From positions 53,501 to 117,500 of the forward strand of contig JAQGDQ010000363.1 of NCBI GenBank assembly GCA_030141605.1: a stretch of 64,000 nucleotides of DNA. Reading direction: 5' to 3'. The notes under the pieces are model-generated. The model saw nothing but the letters and a program-made list of their open reading frames with translations, did not search any database and was not told the origin of the DNA. The position numbers and the translations under genes are program-made. The stretch is from Tubiluchus corallicola (lineage: Eukaryota > Priapulida > Priapulimorpha > Priapulimorphida > Tubiluchidae). This document shows, piece by piece, positions 39,788-51,680 of this stretch (its first letter is position 1; every line of letters begins with the position of its first letter).

Positions 39788-41568
39788 CATATGACGTGAT
39801 GAGTAATGGCTGACATGCTACAAGCGTCATCTGCTAAACTGCGACTAGTAGATATTGCACACAAAATTAATAAATCCTTTTTTGATCAGTAATCTTTTGA
39901 GCTGCGGACACATTCTCCTGTATAGTTAAACTCAGTGTTACATTATTAACAGAATAATAAAGCAGTAGCGTGAAAAGAGGAGAAACCTTAAGCAAAAGCT
40001 GTTTCTATTGTCAATGTTTGCAAATTGTACTATAAAACAGTGCAGTTTTCTACCTTGATACTCTAACCACTTCTGCTACAGAAGTTTTGGAAATTAATCA
40101 TAATCATCATCATAATGACCATTACGTCTATTGTAGACACTGGGCAGGCAGAAAATTCCAAAATGAAAGAAACCTGCCCTTAGGTAGTTCAACAAGAACT
40201 AGACACTGCTATGCTAGTGGCTTAATACTCACAATAATTGAAAACCAACTAGAAAAAACCTTTACCTTTCTTATCAAAATAAGGAAACCTTTAACTATTT
40301 TATGACACGTGAAAAAAGACAGTTTTAAGCAGGTTGGTTGATTCTGCCTTGCAAGACCTGAGTAAACACAAGTATAATTATAAATTAAAAAGTAGGGAAA
40401 CAGGTTTTCTACGCAAGTATGCAAGCGTTTAGGAATTTAGTAAAATTGTTTCTAGGTGGCGATGGTTACAAATAATAGAAAGACAGTTGGTGCCACCTGT
40501 TGATAAGTAATTAAAAGAAGCGTAAGTGATTGAGTGTCACAATAGTAATGCGCTTAAATTTTATTTAATAAAAAGAATACTGGTTGATGCTTTTGACAAT
40601 TTTATTTCTAGAATATCATAGAACAGATGAGACCAAAGTGGAAAACTTGCTTGAATAACAGACTGTAGCAATAATAAAATTATGAATTAAGACGTTGTAT
40701 AATGTTCATTCTGCGTGGTCTGATCATTGCCACTTACATTAAAATTCTAGATCATAAAATACATGTTTTGTAGAGGAAGACAAAGCTGATCAGTGTCACA
40801 AATGATTAAATTAGCCAAAAATGTACTTACAGTTTGAAAACTTATGTCACTTCTACATATTATTTAACCTTAAGACATAACTTTCTGTGTTAATATATGC
40901 ATGACCATATCTTTATTCTCTATAGTAAAATTGAAATCTGATATTCATCTTCATTATACAAAAGTGTCTTATAACTTTTTTTGATACGGACAATGATCAT
41001 TTTGTCATGGGAATCAACAATGCAATACGAGATCAGTTTAACATAAAGTTGATTTCACTTATGTTACCTTATGTTGTATGTTAAGTTAGTACCGTACGTA
41101 TGTTAAGTAATACCGTACATTATTAGCTACATTACTATTAATTACAACATAAAAAGCTACCAAAGTGAAACAAAAGTATGAATTTCAATTTGACTAATAA
41201 AAATCACATACACTCAGAGGGTGGAGACTATTGATTTTCTATAATGAGTTGGGACTATAGTAGTTCTTTTGCTGGCAATGAGTTCAAAAATTTAGTATAT
41301 AAACTTGTAACTTTTGTGAACTTTGACTGCTCCAAGTTTAAAAACTAATAAACAACAATAAAGTTTACACAATTCACTAATTCTGTTTTAACAAAAAGAT
41401 AATCCTGATTATTTGTCCATTGACAACTTTCAAATGTAAATAGAAAATCTGCATGAATTCGCAGTTGTAAAAACACATCACACTTGAATCAGTGACAGTA
41501 CAAAGTCACAATCAATTAAATTTAGACGCCAAACTTGTTCTAAATCCGTTCCGCGGTACACAACACAA
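39788..41568. other. Intergenic, with one LINE tail
   Basis: Apart from the repeat at 40097-40225, this is AT-rich sequence without recognisable coding potential. Confidence 0.5.
40097..40225 (-). mobile_element. RTE-like LINE 3' tail, second copy
   Basis: CATCATCATAATGACCATTA and GTAGACACTGGGCAGGCAGA match the block at 24976-25135, including the trinucleotide run at the same end. Confidence 0.5.
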
Positions 41569-41960
41569 ACGAAAAATCTGTTTCTCGGTACAGACACAAA
41601 TCTTGTGCATCCAAAACGAAAAATCTGTTTCTCGGTACAGACACAAATCTTGTGCATCCAAAACGAAAAATCTGTTTCTCGGTACAGACACAAATCTTGT
41701 GCATCCAAAACGAAAAATCTGTTTCTCGGTACCGACACAAATCTTGTGCATCCAAAACGAAAAATCTGTTTCTCGGTACAGACACAAATCTTGTGCATCC
41801 AAAACGAAAAATCTGTTCCGTGGTACAGACACAAATCTTGTGCATCCATAACGAAAAATCTGTTTCTCGGTACAGACACAAATCTTGTGCATCCATAACG
41901 AAAAATCTGTTCCTTGGTACAGACACAAATCTTGTGCATCCATAACGAAAAATCTGTTCC
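41569..41960. repeat. Minisatellite, 47-bp unit x about 8.5
   Basis: The unit contains ACGAAAAATCTGTTTCTCGG and TACAGACACAAATCTTGTGC. Since 47 is not a multiple of three, each frame cycles through three translations of the unit, which explains the several overlapping open frames on both strands. Not a gene. Confidence 0.95.
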
Positions 41961-43762
41961 ATTAACATACCGTTGCTTAAAGTGCTTCTGTGATGAGGCT
42001 AACACAGCTAATATATAGCTCTCATGCATGGCACTGGAATTAACATCAAAAACAGAAGGTATTTGGTTCGAGTCATGGTGGCGAGACAAAATTTTTACAG
42101 ATTTTCTAATTTGCTGTGGTTTTTGTGCAATTAGGGGAATAGTTACTCAGCATTAATCAAGGGTAATGACGTTTTGTTAACGATGATTGGCTCGCTGTCA
42201 CGTTAAAAAAATTCAATAACATATGCATTCACGTTTAAGAAGCTCGCAACTTTGCTGGTAATTCTAATGTCGTATTAATTATGTGCGTGTCTGCAGCAAA
42301 TATACTTGTAATTTCTTAATGTACTTTTTGAAATAATAAAATCTGGCAGTGCTCAATTTTTTAACAGCCTCATCCGCTTAAGTGTGGTATTTCTATGTGA
42401 AAATAATGAAAAATGGAGGCCCAACAATTATTTTATTTTTATGTGGTTTCCCCTTTTTTCTTGGTCTTCACCCGATGATACACCACAGGTGTGGTTTGAA
42501 GCCATGTGACTTTTTATGTTTTTAATTGCTCAGTTAACACTATTATACTACTACAACAACAATTACTAATAATAATAACAATAACGAGAATAATAATAAG
42601 AATTAGTGACGTGGCGTGGGGTTTGTTTTGATTAAAAGGTTTTGTACAGTTTGCAACAATTATTGTATTAAGACATTGCTGGGAGTAAAAAAACCTCCTC
42701 CCCTTGTGATTTGGAAGCAGGCACGGCTAATGTCAGAGAGTTAATTTTGAAAAGGCGTGAACGGTTGTGTTTTTATTTGTTTTATACTCCGGTTCTTTAC
42801 CAATTTAACGTTGCGGCCATTTTAGTCAAATAAATGCTAAAAATGAAAGTAGAAACAAGAATTTCTGTTTAAAGAAAATAATTATTCAAATTACACCCAG
42901 TAGTATTTTGCGCAAGCAATTGGTATAGCTTAAATACTAAACTAATTACTATATATGATATACATGTGTAGCATAATAAATTCTAGGTAGGTGTTATAAT
43001 TTGAATTACTGTTTTGAATGCTGTTTATACGTGGAAACAGAGAGTAGACATGACTCAGCTAATCAGTTGAAAAACAGTCTTTAAATGCAATGTCAGAATT
43101 TTGATTTCTCTTAATCTTTAAAGCTTTTAACCTTTCACAGATTTTACTTCAACTTTATTTTTCAATGAATGTTTTTAATAAGGATAACCAAAAGTTACAA
43201 CTTATTTCCGTGCACTTCAGCTAGATCTAAATTTCAATATTCCAAAGGTGAGTTCACACTTTATTACAATCAAAATAAACATCGAGAGAAATGCTCAGCT
43301 AAACTCATTTGTTTCCATTTAAACAGGGTCCAACTTAGAAATTTGTAAGAAGTAAACATAATCCAAATCTTTTGCAAATGCAAGTTAATTGCATTAATAC
43401 TCTTGCAATTACTTCTAATTTATATTCACAATTGTTAACAATGTTTTATTCCAGTAAGAAATCACAACTATAACCTCTTTCTAGATTTTCATAGTATATT
43501 ATAATAAAGACAAAAGCACAGCAATTTATAGAATAGAAGAACCAATACACTTATCTTTACTCGTCAAGAGTTGTGATAACCACAAACCCAAACCTTAGTT
43601 CACATAAATGCATCTATTACCCTGCCTGACTAAGTAAGATACAAGACGACTTTTACAAAAACTCTAGCCCAAACACGATCATAGTGGCAACTGTCAAAAT
43701 AACAGCCAGTATGATTTCTAGAAATTGCCACCTCCAGAATTTCCAGCACAAGTATTGCGCGC
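41961..43762. other. Intergenic, nothing recognised
   Basis: AT-rich, with short AAT/ATA trinucleotide runs near 42560. No supported feature. Confidence 0.5.
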
Positions 43763-44534
43763 TACCTGCGTCACTGATTTTAAGGAGGTCAGTCTCCTTT
43801 GCAATTGTTTAAGCAAGCGACAAGCTTCTATTATTATGGCAGTACAATTGAAATCAGTCCGAACTTGCTGATTTATAACTAAACAGCAGGTTTTCCCTTT
43901 AGCTAGGAGTGTTAAATTTTACCTATAGTTTACAAGTGTATAAGAGCTTTACCGCCATAATTATCAGTGAGCTGAAATTCTGTATGCGTAGATTCATATA
44001 TACGCATACAGAATATATTTATATCTTTGCTCATATATAATCACATCATCAAAATTTATTATAATCACGAACACAAGGGCAAAAACAATCTGACTAAAAT
44101 GTGAAAGGGCCGACCATAGGAGATTTAAAGCATTGTGCTACAAAATGCGCCTCAAGTTTATACTGTGCCAGCTTTTATAAGCTATAAAATTAACATAACA
44201 AATCAATGATGATGATGACGATGATGTTGATAATGATGATGATGACGATGATGATGATAATGATGATGATGACGACGACAACGACGACGATGATAATGAT
44301 AATGATGTTGCTGTTGATGATGATGATGATGACGATGACGACAATATGATGATGATGACGACAATGACGATGACGACGAGGATAATGATCATGAATATTT
44401 GCAAACACACTAAATACAGTGATTTAATTAACAAGGGGCTTCTATAGATGACAGTACGTTAGTCATGAATTTTTCTAGTTCAAATGAAATTTACGTTATT
44501 ATACTCATAATTGAACAAAATTTTAACAGTATTC
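43763..44534 (+). repeat. Mosaic repeat R, 5' portion (copy 1)
   Basis: The block from TACCTGCGTCACTGATTTTA through a (GAT)n run (about 44205-44385) to TTTTAACAGTATTCT is closely matched at 51681-52465. It carries a 14-bp perfect inverted pair ATTCTGTATGCGTA/TACGCATACAGAAT near 43980. Confidence 0.9.
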
Positions 44535-44679
44535 TGATTTACAACTAAACAGCAGGTTTTCCCTTTAGCTAGGAGTGTTAAATTTTACCTATAGTTTACA
44601 AGTGTATAAGTGCTTTACCGCCATAATTATCAGTGAGCTGAAATTCTGTATGCGTAGATTCATATATCTTTGCTCTTGG

Positions 44680-44719
<40 letters not shown>

Positions 44720-44855
44720 GTGTATATAATCACATCATCAAAATTTATTATAATCACGCACACAAGGGCAAAGATAATCTGACTAAAATGTGAAAGGGCC
44801 GACCAATGGAGATTTAAGGTATTGTGCTACAAAATGCGCCTCAGGTTATACATGC
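44535..44855 (+). repeat. Mosaic repeat R, partial copy 2
   Basis: It starts at GATTTACAACTAAACAGCAG directly after copy 1 and follows the same consensus to CAAAATGCGCCTCA, with its own (TA)n expansion at 44681-44716. It is a direct partial tandem copy. Confidence 0.88.
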
Positions 44856-44961
44856 CCGTCAGCATAAGATAAACATGAAAAATTTGAAAACTGATTAATA
44901 TCGTTAGTTTCGAAAATCCGAACACAACGCAATGCGATAATTCTTGAGTGAGTTAGGTTGC

Positions 44962-44967
44962 TTTAAT
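44962..44967 (-). terminator. Possible poly(A) signal (ATTAAA) of the PAN-pentraxin gene
   Basis: ATTAAA on the minus strand lies 36 nt past the family-frame stop. An AATAAA inside repeat copy 2 (44744-44749) is an alternative. Confidence 0.3.
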
Positions 44968-45002
44968 CGAAAAGCTTTTCTTTCTCCTCAACATCTTGCC
45001 GC

Positions 45003-45389
45003 TTAAAAACCGAAACAGGAAGGTGTATCATTGCTGAGATGAGCACTACCATGCAAACCTCCATTCTTGATATCACCCCACTTCCACAGGTTTCCACCGC
45101 TATGGTAACAATATTGAAACAAGTGTTTGATTTCTTCTGCCGCCAGTGCGCGATCATAGAAATTCCAACCAGCAATTTTTCCCTTGAAAGCTTGAATTGA
45201 GTCAAATCCACTTCTTGGCCAAAGACAAGCTGCTTGCCCTTTTCAATCTGTGTTGCAGCAAAAAGGTAGCCAGTGCCAACTGAGACTCCATCTACGTATA
45301 TTTGTGTCCGTCCATCGGAATTTCTCCAAGTAGTACAGATGAAGTGCCATTTGTCATCTTGAAGTGTATCATAATAACCGTGCACAGAG
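45003..45389 (-). CDS. PAN-pentraxin exon 4 (C-terminal half, frameshifted)
   Basis: Acceptor tttttttag. It encodes SVHGYYDTLQDDKWHFICTT to LVFGQE. The frame is then offset at 45210-45211, and GWNFYDRALAAEEIKHLFQY to SCFGF and TAA follow in the next frame. Read without correction, the frame runs through about 80 unrelated residues to TAA at 44963. Confidence 0.85.
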
Positions 45390-45999
45390 CTAAAAAAGCA
45401 AATATCATAGTTACCACCATTACCACCACTGCTGTTGTTTAGCTTGTTTTGCATTGTTGTCACCATTACCATTACTAGTAAACTGCTGTTGATATCAATG
45501 TCACTGCTGTTGTTACTGCTGCTGCTATTGCTACCACATAATTACATTTTGTCATTAACGTATGCTATAATAATTTTGTCATACATTATTTGTTATTGTT
45601 ATTATTGTTGTTGTTGCTGCTATGTCTGTTGATTTATAAGCCTACTCTATATTAAAGTGCTGTTTAGATGGAAGCATAATAAAAATTCTTTTTGCCACGT
45701 ATTCACTAAGTTACAGCAAAAGTTCATTTTCCCTAGTTATTTGCAAAATTGTGAATTAGAAAATTAAGATTTACGAAATGTACAAATTTAAGAATCTTGG
45801 TAATAAGGTTCATATCTATATATGTGAAAATATACAATGTTTACAATATTATCAGTTACACATAGATATTTATGAATGTAATGATATATATTATTGTTAT
45901 ACATTTTAATGATTTATTCTGAGTTATTCATACTGTTTTTGGCAAGGAAACGGTAGTAAAAATAGGAACGGCAATGGGGGTACCAGTAACAGCAGCAAT

Positions 46000-46066
<67 letters not shown>

Positions 46067-47266
46067 GCATCAGTACCAGCAGCAGCAACAGCAACAACAA
46101 AAACAACAAAAGTAGCAACAACAACAACAACAACAACAGCACCACCACCACCAGCAACAACATTACGTGCTTACACGTTCATCTTTTACAATATTTGCGG
46201 AAGTTTGTTTCTGTTTCGTACTTTAATTTGGGGCGTTGCTTATAGTGTTCTTCAACATTCTAACATTTAACTGAAAACACAAGTTGAAAAAGTTGTATTT
46301 ATTACACAGCGTATCTCCAGAATGAGATTTGCGTATTCGCTGTTTGAGATATCCAGACTCCTGCATGATCGATGTGGTAAGACCAGAGGCCTAGAAAATG
46401 CCATGCATTTTCCGATAAAGACATGACCTTGACCCAACCACAAAAGGAAAGTTCTGTGTTCCCTCCTCCTTGAAAGGCATTGTTCTTCTGGTAATAATCA
46501 GCATCGCTTTTGAAGGGAAAGTCAACTTCAAAACATTCATCTAAGAAAATAAGGGAAGCAGTAAAGAAAGAAGTAACATTCTTGGTGTGTATATTACAAT
46601 GTACACACTGCTACTGTGCCAGCTTTTATAAGCTATCAAATTAACATAACAAATCAATGATGATGATGACGATGATGATGATAAATATTTTAAATATTTT
46701 TACACTGTCAGCTTGGTGCCAGAAAAATTTGATAAAAGTTTAATGCTAGTTACAAATGCGGTACCGGGCAACACAAATTTGGTACCATGAGAGCATCTGA
46801 TAAAGGAATGTTTCTCACGCTAGAGCAACTAGTATCTAGTTAGCTATTACAAACAATTTATTTATTCATATAATCTATTGTTAATTGATTTTTTCTTTTG
46901 TTTAGCAAAAATTTTGCATTTTATTCTGTTACTTAAACTTTTTTATGTGACCAGTTTACGTAAATTGAAGGTTATTTGATACTGAATGCTAGCGATCATT
47001 ACCGTAATTATTCGCACCACTGTAAGATAAGTGATCTATGTTAAAAAATAATTGACAAAAGCACAGCTTTATGGTGAAAGGGAAGGTGAAAGCGATTATG
47101 CAAACCTTGTATATTATCCGTGTTCACCAACTCGAGGTATTGTTTTTCCACCTGTAAAAAAACACAGATAAGTATTAGTAAACAAAATATTTAGCATTCC
47201 GAAGTACACCGTATAATACACACAAGCGCGTGCGCACACACATGCACACGCATGCACACGCGAGCG

Positions 47267-47314
<48 letters not shown>

Positions 47315-48565
47315 AACTCATCTTGGTCACCCGGATAAACCACTCGCTCACCAACTCGTTTGCTTGACCTCTAAAGCTCATCCTTTCGTCCTGCATCTGC
47401 ATTTTTCATAGTCCTAATACGAATAGTCGTGAGTAGGTGTATTCGTATAGCCGTAGCCGTGGCAATAACCAAAGATTTCAGGCTATCAAGGAGAAAGGTA
47501 TCATTTCACCCAGAACTTTGATCTTTAAATAACCTTATATATCACTTCATCACTGCTCAGCTCCCTTCGTTCAATCTTTATACAGGGTGAACACAAAAAA
47601 GTAAGTGCGTTTTAGAGTATCACAGAGCCGAGATTTTTTTATGTTATTTTGTAGGTGAATTGAACGTTTAAACTACAAATAATTTAGTATTTTTACCGCT
47701 AATTTTTGTTAGAAAAAGGAAAAAATTAAATAAGTTATGCTTGATGTTGTCATTAAGCCTGTAAAAATGAAAAAAAAGACATATTAGTATGAGTGTATTT
47801 TTGGATAACAATATTTTATTAATATTCGATTAATTTAGGGATTTTACTAATAAATTTTTATTAATTTTATAACTGATAGCGTAAATTTCATTTTATTTAT
47901 TTTACTTTTTTTCCAGAATTTTAAATTTTCAAAATTAACCCTAGGCGGTGACATCAGTTTTCCTTAGCAATTTCTCAATGACTGTTCTTTATCATTTTCG
48001 ACTGGAAAAACTTTTTGTGCAATGGCCCTTTGTCAATCCTGAAATGTTTGATAATAATTGTTGAAATAATGTTTTCGTGTTTTATGGTGAACAGCACAGG
48101 TTTTAAAATGTAGGTATGTGAAAAACTAAAATAAAATTAATGAATAAAGAAATGAAACAAATAAAATAAAATTAATACTTATGCAAACTATAAAGTTAGT
48201 ACAATCAGTTTTGTCTGTGCAATTACAAATATCTAGTTTTCATTCTTAAGTTCTTCATGGCAACAAACGTGAAAATAATGTTTATTTTCTGGGATTCTAA
48301 GCAAAAACTGGCAGGCAAGTGCTAATGTGTTTTAGTTTACCTTGTTAAATTCATATACAAACTGGATAAAAATTCTCAGCTCTATGGCATTTTAAGAAGG
48401 CTTGCTTTTTTGTGTCCACCTGATATAATGTGCAAACACTGATGAAAAGTTTCGTTTTAATAATACATCATTACAAAAAATTGATTGATTTGTATAAAAA
48501 AGTATTTGGTTTGAACAATTTGATCTGTAATCATTGGCCTGTATATGCTATACATTTACTGAAAC

Positions 48566-48620
<55 letters not shown>

Positions 48621-49065
48621 TGCAGAAGAATGGACGGACAGACAGATGGACAATTAAATCGAGTAAATGAACTCGATAGGCCTATAAAACATACTGCAGA
48701 TGGGAGAAATTACACTTACTAACCTCTGGAATAGTCAGATAAACTGACCCCATCACTGTATTGTTTGCAAATGTAGTGCACTCGTCTATAGCTCTAGATT
48801 TAAGCAGATCACATTGGACAGTTTCTTCGGAATCTGGGATTATGTTAATGCTTCTACATGTTTCATCTTCAGCACAAGATATAGCGCACTCTATGGCTGA
48901 TGGCTTTTTGACTAGTGTGTTCACTAATCTGGCAGAATCAGTATCTGCTTTAAGACTAGAATTTTGCTGTGCAGGAGGCACGAATTTAGCCTTTTGCACA
49001 GCACAGTAAGATCCTGCTATCAAGCAAATTAAGATCAAAAGAAAATTAATATGAGCAAGTGTCAT
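45003..49065 (-). CDS. Secreted PAN/apple + pentraxin-domain protein, four exons, frameshift in the last
   Basis: Exons on the minus strand are 48724-49065, 47106-47151, 46306-46540 and 45003-45389; all junction phases close. Exon 1 gives a signal peptide (HINFLLILICLIAGSYC) and a PAN/apple domain (AIECAISCAEDETCRSI..CDLL..ECTTF). Exon 2 is a linker. Exons 3-4 form a pentraxin/LamG-like fold: LSFCGWVKVMS, WISQTANTQISFWRY, DDKWHFICTTWRNSDG, IYVDGVSVG and LVFGQE. After GQE the frame breaks at 45210-45211. The other frame continues as a typical pentraxin end (GFDSIQAFKGKIAGWNFYDR..EEIKHLF) to TAA at 45003-45005. So one base is missing, or two are extra. Extracellular carbohydrate/ligand binding is inferred from the domains. 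An upstream ATG at 49086 is also possible. Confidence 0.85.
45985..46150. repeat. (AAC/GCA)n trinucleotide microsatellite
   Basis: A long AAC run with GCA and ACC variants, in intron 3 of the PAN-pentraxin gene. It produces spurious poly-Thr and poly-Leu frames. Confidence 0.95.
46306..46540 (-). CDS. PAN-pentraxin exon 3 (N-terminal half of the pentraxin fold)
   Basis: Acceptor ttcttag and donor gtaata after GCTGT. It encodes ECFEVDFPFKSDADYYQ, NTELSFCGWVKVMS and GLWSYHIDHAGVWISQ. Confidence 0.85.
46614..47102 (+). repeat. Mosaic repeat R, 3' portion with internal deletion (copy 3)
   Basis: CTGTGCCAGCTTTTATAAGC joins through a short (GAT)n to TAAATATTTTAAATATTTTT and continues to GCGATTATGCA. 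It matches 52130-52200 joined to 52535-52963. It fills most of PAN-pentraxin intron 2 and ends within a few bases of the exon 2 donor. Confidence 0.88.
47106..47151 (-). CDS. PAN-pentraxin exon 2 (46-bp linker)
   Basis: Acceptor tttacag and donor gtttgc. It encodes VEKQYLELVNTDNIQ plus one base. It was chosen because it links PAN (phase 0) to the pentraxin exon (G+AT, Asp). The donor lies at the edge of repeat R. Confidence 0.7.
47219..47311. repeat. (CA)n/(GCGC) microsatellite
   Basis: CA run with GCGCGCG and CATGCA interruptions, in PAN-pentraxin intron 1. Confidence 0.95.
48566..48652. repeat. (CAGA)n microsatellite
   Basis: About 14 CAGA units plus degenerate GGACAGACAGATGG flank, just downstream of exon 1 in intron 1 of the PAN-pentraxin gene. 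Confidence 0.95.
48724..49065 (-). CDS. PAN-pentraxin exon 1 (signal peptide + PAN)
   Basis: 114 codons from ATG 49065. A hydrophobic core ends at SYCA. The PAN-like region has cysteines spaced as in apple domains and N-glycosylation sequons. Donor gttagt after GAG. Confidence 0.85.
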
Positions 49066-49428
49066 TTTTCCGTAAAGTGATGACATATCTGTTACCTCAG
49101 CCACAATCAAACAAAGTGAATACTACTTCTCGGAATGACGTTAGTCAAACTAACATGTGGGCTCAAGCAAATAAAAATTTTATGTATACAGATCCCCGTG
49201 GCAAAGCGTGCGTGATTACCCTTATAACAAAAAGTATCTTCGCAGGTTGCTAGGTTTCAAGTCATTAGCTAAACAAATGACTCAGCCGGTCAGTCATTAT
49301 TGGTCACACTTTAATTAATGAATAATAAAACAGCACATTTAAATTATTTACGACATGATACATTGGGCAAGGGAATAAAATAAACAACTTTTGGTATTAC
49401 ATCCTGTGCATCTACTACATGGAGAACA

Positions 49429-50189
49429 CAGGGGCGAATTAACCATTAGGCTAATAAGCCTATATAGCCTTAGGTCCTAAATTATAATAGGCCTCAGAAT
49501 CTAAAAACCGATGACCATTCAAACCAAGATAAAGCTATAGTAAACAGGATAACAAACTGAACGTGCTGAAGACAAGTTTTCTTTTTTGCTCACTGCTAAT
49601 GAGTACTTGAGCGATTGGGCCTATTCTGAGCACAAAGTAACCGTTTTTCGCGATAGACCCACACATTTCGACATAGGATGCTTCACTACAAAACATGGAC
49701 ACAGCCTGTAACTTGAACACATAGGCTGTTTGGACAGAGAGGTTTATATTCTTTAGACCAAAGAATTCGACTCTTTTAAGAGGACATTTAAATATGTTCA
49801 GCATATTTCTGTTTGCCCGACGTTTTGGAATCTTCATCAGAGATAACTTCATCATTAACGAAAAAGCATGACAAGCAAAATCATTCCCATTCATCACGAT
49901 TAACGACAACGGCTGTTGGTAAATTGATACAAATATTGAGGAACAGCCAGTCAGCCACAAACATTTTTTATTTTCTAAGAAGTTTGATGGCAATCTGACC
50001 TATGTATGAGTCTGATATAGATATCGTTTTGTGCAAAAATATTCTATGTGAATAAATTTCAGGATCAGCTGCAAAGCATAATTGGATGTACAGTTGCGCA
50101 TGCGCATAGCCAATGCATTTAGGTCCGTATCATTTCCGACTAGTTTGTTGCTAGCCTTATAGGCCCATGAAACCTTTAATCCACCCCTG
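49429..50189. mobile_element. hAT-like element remnant (761 bp)
   Basis: Begins CAGGGGCGAATTAACC and ends GGATTAAAG-complement then CCACCCCTG, so the termini are inverted (CAGGGGyGrATTAA). CAGGGG termini are common in hAT-type elements, but the 8-bp flanks do not match as a target duplication. A minus-strand open frame of about 150 codons (49535-49993) has no recognised transposase motif. Confidence 0.5.
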
Positions 50190-51039
50190 GCAGGGCGAAA
50201 TTACCATTATAATGGCTTATGAGAAATGAATTTCAAATGGATTACAACGCTTTTTTGATATTAAATTATATAACAATGCGTCTGCCATGTATTGTCAGAA
50301 TAGTTAATTTACACAACTGTTACAGTATTGTTCAACTGTGTGAGATGCATGAGATTTCCACGCTTAACCTAAGTATCAAAACTACGTGACAGGTTTTCTA
50401 TTGACTCAGCAATACTTTGATTTAATAGTAATCAGTAGCTGTTGTTCTGCACTATTACTCGTCGTTTTGCCTCCCCCGCTGTGCAAAGGTTTTGTTACAC
50501 ATGTACTTCAATCAGGATAATAATTAACCAGTCTACTTCAACTTCCATGGATGTCCATGTTTCTCCAGGAGAAAAACGCAGATGAGTTGAAAAGGTGTGT
50601 ATTGCTTCAAAGTACTGCTCAGTGCTCAGTCATTATTAAATTTTTGAGAATCAATCATGCTCTTACTATTTACTGAGAAAGCGATGAGTCTCGCACAGCC
50701 CGCAGTCTTAATGTCAATGCGCTAGATCCTCTTCACTACCAGTGGCGAGCAAGCAGACATCAATGAAAAGTGTCTGTTTGCGTGATCAACACGTTCAACT
50801 TGTTTTACGAATTACACCAAATATCTTTTATGTCAACTTGCCTTTACTGTTCGCTTGCTTTTAATTATATACATCCTGAGGAATAGGCCTATGATTTTGG
50901 TAAATTGAACTGAGTTGCTTGGAAACTCACCACTCAACCCAGTCAAGTTTTAGTACTGCTTTTTCTTCTTTCTTGTATGACATTATACTGAAATGTGTTT
51001 TTAAGCACCTGAAATTATGCAGCTTTGTCTATTTGAGAG
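50190..51039. other. Intergenic, nothing recognised
   Basis: AT-rich, with no repeat or coding signal that I can support. Confidence 0.45.
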
Positions 51040-51671
51040 TTATAAATTACATATACCTGATGATGTTCGTCCTTCGAATCGAAGATGACCATAGTGACAG
51101 GGATAAAAGGTCAGTTTGGGGGGGTTGTCATTCCTTTGATGAGCTCGAAGGTGACTGAGTAGGCAAATTCTGGCCTGAAAACTTCTTTGGCATTTGGCAC
51201 AGGTGAGGCTGGGCGTTTGGACCTGTTGTTGGGCAGTGTCACATGCCTTGCGTCTCCTGTACTTCTCCTCTGCTTCCTCAATTCTTTCCGCCCCTGCTAT
51301 CTTAGCCCCTGTGGTGATGGCACTCCGCCATGCTGGGCAATCTTGTGCAAGGGTTTCCATAGAGTGGATATCCATGCTGAGTTCCTTGAGTGAGGCCTTC
51401 AGGCTGTCTTTGAAGCGTTTCCTTGGTCGTCCAACCTTTCTCTTTCCAGACACAAGTTCTCCATAGAGCATCTTCTTTGGTATGCGGTTGTCTGGCATGC
51501 GAATCACATGTCCTGCCCACCGAACTTGTGTTTTGAGGAGGAGTGTATGGATGCTGGGGATGTCAGCTCTTTTAAGTACCTCTGTGTCTGGCACCTTGTC
51601 CTGCCACTTGATGTGCAGGATTTTCCTCAGATAGCCCATGTGAAAGTGGTAAAGCTGTTTTACGTGTCTCC
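51040..51671 (-). mobile_element. 5'-truncated LINE: reverse transcriptase C-terminus with zinc finger
   Basis: The open minus-strand frame reads RRHVKQLYHFHMGYLRKIL, IKWQDKVPDTEVLKRADIPS, RWAGHVIRMPDNRIPKKMLY and GRPRKRFKDSLKASLKEL, then a C2H2 finger CAKCQRSFQARICLLSHLRA followed by H. This is the well-known C-terminal tail of endonuclease/reverse-transcriptase non-LTR retrotransposons found across invertebrates. The element is cut at its 5' side about where repeat R begins (51681). The frame is still open, so insertion was fairly recent. Exact LINE clade not determined. Confidence 0.88.
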
Positions 51672-51680
51672 TATATAATA

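Noticed and set aside
39056-41960. Evenly spaced repeats that could look like CRISPR arrays
   Set aside because: The units are contiguous minisatellites without unique spacers, and the surrounding genes are animal genes with introns.
44138-44434. Poly-Ser/Ile frames over the GAT repeat
   Set aside because: Low-complexity translation; the same repeat recurs in other copies of repeat R.
45924-46270. Poly-Thr and poly-Leu frames
   Set aside because: They are produced by the AAC microsatellite inside a PAN-pentraxin intron.
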